A stretch of DNA of 64,000 bases. It comes from Bacillota bacterium. Its GTDB lineage: Bacteria > Bacillota > Negativicutes > Sporomusales > Sporomusaceae. The stretch lies in the NCBI GenBank assembly GCA_017889705.1, contig JAGGAB010000003.1:62001-126000 (forward strand), in the 5' to 3' direction. The stretch's first letter is position 1. Every line of letters starts with the position of its first letter. Made by a program: the position numbers and the translations under genes. Below, in pieces: positions 63,428-64,000 of this stretch. The notes below the pieces were generated by a model. It saw only the letters and a list, made by a program, of their open reading frames with translations, had not been told where the DNA came from and ran no database searches.

Positions 63428-63727
63428 CTAGTCAGCGGGTTTCAGTCTTTCTAATACAGTCTTATAGCCATCGGCACCATAATACAAACAGCGTTTAACC
63501 CTGCTGATTGTTGCCGTACTGGCACCGGTTGCAGTGACAATATCATCATAAATGACTCCGGCTTTTAGCAGGCGGGCCACTTCCAAACGTTGTGCCATGG
63601 CTTTAAGTTCGCCAATTGTACATACGTCTTCAAAAAACTGATAACATTCCTCCTCAGTGGTAAGTGATAAAATTCCTTGAAACAGCTGATCGGTAAGATC
63701 ATCTTTTAACTTAGGATTTGCAGGCAT
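63428..63727 (-). CDS. YerC/YecD-family TrpR-like regulator
   Basis: A 99-residue protein of the TrpR/YerC family. FFEDVCTIGELKAMAQRLEVARLLKAG and ASTATISRVKRCLYYG form the helix-turn-helix. YerC-type regulators often neighbour hisZ and may control histidine genes. It lies 15 bases upstream of hisZ in the same direction, so an autoregulated hisZ operon is likely. Confidence 0.9.
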   Translation of the reverse strand: MPANPKLKDDLTDQLFQGILSLTTEEECYQFFEDVCTIGELKAMAQRLEVARLLKAGVIYDDIVTATGASTATISRVKRCLYYGADGYKTVLERLKPAD

Positions 63728-63913
63728 ACACTAGCCTCCCTGTAAATACTTGCTACTGTATCTTCATTCGCTGTCGGTTTTTGTTTTCCTTCTTTATTAC
63801 TTTATTTAATTAAAATATACTTTAGAATTCCCGTTTATACCAGATAAATGCAACTAGTTTTTTGTTGACAGCTATCATAAGGCATGTTAATATAAAATTC
63901 ATAAAATTAATAT

Positions 63914-64000
63914 AGTTCATCAAGAGCTGGTTGAGGGAATGGCCCAATGACACCGCGGCAACCATCGCATTTGCGAACGGTGCTAATTCCACAGGATTAA
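63914..64000 (+). promoter_or_regulatory. SAM-I (S-box) riboswitch, truncated by window end
   Basis: From 63916: TTCATCAAGAGCTGG, GAGGGAATGGCCCAATGA, then CGGCAACC and GGTGCTAATTCCACAGGATTA. These are the conserved blocks of SAM-I in the right order: TTATCAAGAG, GAGGGA-TGGCCC-ATGA, CGGCAACC and GGTGCTAATTCC. The regulated gene lies outside the window, to the right on the plus strand, and should concern methionine, cysteine or SAM. Confidence 0.96.

Noticed and set aside
1-64000. CRISPR arrays, tRNA or rRNA genes, insertion sequences
   Set aside because: I found no regularly spaced repeats, no cloverleaf or rRNA sequence, and no transposase-like open frame in the window.

Overview
The window looks like chromosome of a spore-forming, diderm, probably acetogenic Firmicute of the Negativicutes (Sporomusaceae type). 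The evidence is internal: a spoIIGA-sigE pair (endospores), an SLH-domain outer-membrane porin of the OmpM type (an outer membrane in a Firmicute), corrinoid methyltransferase parts with a methyl-tetrahydrofolate enzyme and an ASKHA corrinoid-activation protein, a tungsten-type aldehyde:ferredoxin oxidoreductase locus, and many methyl-accepting chemotaxis proteins. The species is not determined.

Layout. 0-0.9 kb: ModA-like binding protein with a Tat signal. 1.1-7.6 kb: arsenic/metal-thiol island (arsN2-like acetyltransferase, arsM, MarR regulator, thioredoxin-like protein, three DGC-domain proteins of which one is fused to a glutaredoxin, arsR, ArsP-like permease, a second MarR regulator). 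7.7-13.9 kb: YnfA-like membrane protein, then a tungsten-oxidoreductase locus (two MoaD/ThiS-like proteins, a frameshifted AOR, its radical-SAM maturase, a tandem E1-like enzyme) with three copies of a structured leader RNA ending in intrinsic terminators. 13.9-18.3 kb: chemoreceptor with a candidate c-di-GMP-I riboswitch, sigE, spoIIGA, and a cluster of inverted repeats. 18.3-27.6 kb: radical-SAM/DNA-metabolism pair, a divergent polysaccharide deacetylase, a chemosensory set (MCP, STAS, CheY, MshEN-CheX-like), YajQ, and a decayed lrgAB.

27.7-53.2 kb is the most interesting part: a catabolic island, almost all on the minus strand. It holds methyltransferase II, two corrinoid proteins, a UroD-type methyltransferase, RACo, a CobW GTPase, DUF1638 and DUF2284 proteins, two MFS transporters and a porin. 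It also holds an acyl-CoA module: CoA-transferase, acyl-CoA synthetase, two acyl-CoA dehydrogenases, ETF and FixCX. Two regulatory systems can be read from the DNA. Four copies of TATATACATCTATATA lie upstream of mtgA-like, the OFA-type MFS gene, the DUF2284 gene and the gntR gene, which marks a probable GntR regulon. Two sigma-54 promoters (GG-N10-GC), each with two upstream TRTACCT-type sites at similar distances, precede the CoA-transferase operon and the chemoreceptor-UroD operon; a sigma-54 activator gene sits between them. My inference is demethylation of a methylated or methoxylated acid coupled to reduction of its acyl-CoA side chain; the substrate is not proven.

53.4-63.7 kb: nitroreductase, then a histidine operon hisG-D-C-B-H-A-F-IE (read on the minus strand) with a mobile-looking inverted repeat between hisA and hisH, a 2-hydroxyacid dehydrogenase, an HD protein, hisZ and a TrpR/YerC-type regulator. 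The last ~85 bases contain the 5' part of a SAM-I (S-box) riboswitch on the plus strand, cut by the window end.
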